Made by a program: the position numbers and the translations under genes. DNA of 29,099 nt from Microcaldota archaeon (GTDB taxonomy: Archaea; Micrarchaeota; Micrarchaeia; Norongarragalinales; UBA8480), in NCBI GenBank assembly GCA_023247085.1, contig JAHFHC010000012.1, positions 1-29,099 of the forward strand, read 5' to 3'. Shown here piece after piece: positions 27,760-29,099 of the stretch. Position 1 is the stretch's first letter. Each line of letters opens with the position of its first letter. Under the pieces are notes generated by a model. That model was not told where the DNA came from. It saw only the letters and a program-made list of their open reading frames with translations, and ran no database searches.

Positions 27760-29099
27760 ATGGAACCCAGACAAGCTTTACTGCACACTATTTCCAAGCA
27801 CACGGAGAACAGAATTGAAAAAGCCGTTGAACAGTTAAGTACAGCACCACAAATAAAAGCACACTTAACACATATGCCCGCTTTAAAGCACGTTTTGCGT
27901 TTTGGTGTTGCAAGTGGCAAAATCCCAGAACACAACGGCACAAACACTGCCTTACAACTTCTACAAAGAGCGTTACACAACGCAGAAGTAGCTAATCAAC
28001 TAGACAAAAGAAAAAATCGCAGCGGCGGCAGGCTACCGAGATTAGCCGTAGAATTACAAGAAACACTAGCCAAAACTTTTCAACAACACGACCAACACAC
28101 GCCCCTTGCAAACGACAAAACATTTGCAACATACCTACGCAAAATGGCGTTAAACTTCCATAACTTAGGCTATACTGCACAAGAATTACAACGAAACACT
28201 TTACTAGCAGAAGCAGTTTTAGATCACGTTACAACAGAATACCAACTAATGAAAGAAACAGGCGTACCGCCATCAATAATCAAAAGGAGCGGGCATCAGT
28301 TTACAGTATTTCACGCAGATCAAGTTTATCGTGACGCTAGACGCCTATTCGGAGCAGACAAAGACTCTAAATCACTAGTGAAAACAGCAGCACACCGCTG
28401 CTTGACTAAAAAATATAGTTCAATAGAACAAGCTAAACGCGCGTACGACCAACACTTGAAAGACGCTACACGTGTTTTTGGAGGAGACCCAGAATCAGCA
28501 CCACTAGTCAGAACCGCAGCATTCCAACTCTTCATAAAAAGATATAGAACTATTGAAGAAGCCAAAAAATCATACGACCAGCACATCAAAGATGCCACCA
28601 AAATATTCGGAGGAGACCCAGAAACCGCGCTATTAGTAAGAACCGCCGCAATCCAACTCTTCACAAAAGTATATAATTCAATAGAACAAGCTAAACGCGC
28701 GTACGACCAACACTTCAAAGACGCCACCAAAACCTTTGGAAGAGACGAAGATTCTAAGCCGTTAGTCAGAACCGCCGCAATCAAACTCTTCATCAAAAGA
28801 TATAGAACTATTGAAGAAGCCAAAAAAGCATACGACCAACACGCCAAGGACGCCAAACGCGTCTTCGGAGCAAACCCAGAAACCGCACCACTAGCAAGAA
28901 CAGCAGCAATCCAACTCTTCACCAAACAAAACAAAAACATTGAAGAAGCCAAACGAACATACGACGCATACTTAAAAAACGCCAAACTCATCTTTGGCGC
29001 AGAAGAAGATTCAAAACCACTAGTCAGAACCGCCGCAAACCACCTCTTCACAAAAAAATACAGTTCAATAGAACAAGCCAAAAGAGCATACGACCAACA
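27760..29099 (+). CDS. 43-residue-repeat protein, open at the right edge
   Basis: 446 codons are visible with no stop; the C-terminus lies outside. Residues 1 to about 185 are a non-repeated helical region (MEPRQALLHTISKHTENRIE, later NLGYTAQELQRNTLLAEAVL). From about residue 186 there are tandem 43-residue units of the form YDQHxKDAxxxFGxDxExxP followed by LVRTAAxQLFxKxYxxIEEA and KKA: six units and the start of a seventh. Each unit probably forms a pair of helices, so the protein would be a solenoid. No signal peptide. I do not recognise the family; solenoids often bind proteins or nucleic acids. The opposite strand is also open through this stretch, but its translation has no coherent fold and is a shadow. 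Confidence 0.85.
   Translation, partial: MEPRQALLHTISKHTENRIEKAVEQLSTAPQIKAHLTHMPALKHVLRFGVASGKIPEHNGTNTALQLLQRALHNAEVANQLDKRKNRSGGRLPRLAVELQETLAKTFQQHDQHTPLANDKTFATYLRKMALNFHNLGYTAQELQRNTLLAEAVLDHVTTEYQLMKETGVPPSIIKRSGHQFTVFHADQVYRDARRLFGADKDSKSLVKTAAHRCLTKKYSSIEQAKRAYDQHLKDATRVFGGDPESAPLVRTAAFQLFIKRYRTIEEAKKSYDQHIKDATKIFGGDPETALLVRTAAIQLFTKVYNSIEQAKRAYDQHFKDATKTFGRDEDSKPLVRTAAIKLFIKRYRTIEEAKKAYDQHAKDAKRVFGANPETAPLARTAAIQLFTKQNKNIEEAKRTYDAYLKNAKLIFGAEEDSKPLVRTAANHLFTKKYSSIEQAKRAYDQ
28315..29099 (+). repeat. 129-bp tandem repeats, six units plus a partial
   Basis: Units begin at 28315, 28444, 28573, 28702, 28831, 28960 and 29089 (cut by the window), each exactly 129 bp. Units come in mixed sub-types (SSIEQAKRA versus RTIEEAKKA ends; GGDPE versus DEDSK middles) that alternate in a mosaic pattern, as expected from recombination between units. 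Confidence 0.92.

Noticed and set aside
28326-29081. Minus-strand 251-codon ORF through the 129-bp repeats
   Set aside because: It is the reverse frame of the repeat protein; the plus frame is open from a proper ATG through a non-repeated N-terminal region with helical, charged units.

Overview
The window reads as a chromosome segment of an archaeon, most likely a DPANN-type lineage (the exact phylum is a guess). The archaeal call rests on a tRNA gene interrupted by three bulge-helix-bulge introns, a textbook C/D-box guide sRNA, TATA boxes about 25-28 nt upstream of start codons (leaderless promoters), GGTG/GGAG ribosome binding sites, an archaeal/eukaryal-type glycyl-tRNA synthetase, an OGG1-type glycosylase and a VapBC pair. 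The sequence is AT-rich. No insertion sequence, CRISPR array or rRNA was seen.

Layout. 1-4.9 kb: the 5' part of NADP-type isocitrate dehydrogenase (leaving on the left), a divergent winged-helix regulator plus SAM methyltransferase pair, a folC gene with a frameshift in a homopolymer and a tiny basic peptide in front of it, an RCK/TrkA-N membrane protein with no potassium filter, and two very small genes that diverge from a shared promoter block. 4.9-13.6 kb: mostly housekeeping, with ogg-glyS, the three-intron tRNA-Leu(CAA), pyruvate kinase, a dCTP deaminase (probably bifunctional), a K+-independent membrane pyrophosphatase, a Nudix hydrolase and a B3/B4-domain protein. 13.7-16.3 kb: the C/D-box sRNA, then a compact three-gene operon with two phosphohistidine swivelling domains and a protein of unknown function. 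16.5-24.5 kb: three large secreted cysteine-rich proteins in tandem, which share N- and C-terminal domains but have different low-complexity middles. 24.6-29.1 kb: a tandem ThyX-like protein, a structured non-coding stretch, three tiny proteins with strong ribosome binding sites, a VapBC-plus-one operon and a protein built of 43-residue repeats that runs off the right edge.

Functional links. dcd (dCTP to dUTP or dUMP), thyX-like (dUMP to dTMP with methylene-folate) and folC (folate polyglutamylation) would together form a folate-dependent thymidylate route, although both folC (frameshift) and the ThyX-like protein (split catalytic motif) carry unusual features. Isocitrate dehydrogenase, pyruvate kinase and the pyrophosphatase point to central carbon and energy metabolism beyond that of the most reduced symbionts. 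The run of secreted proteins with recently duplicated repeats suggests a fast-changing cell surface.

The strongest unusual items are the tRNA with D-loop, anticodon-loop and T-loop introns, the sRNA whose D' guide fits the 23S P-loop (position equivalent to E. coli G2251), the swivelling-domain operon with no visible ATP-grasp or PEP-binding partner, the surface-protein trio, and the tandem ThyX with its active-site motif divided between the two halves.
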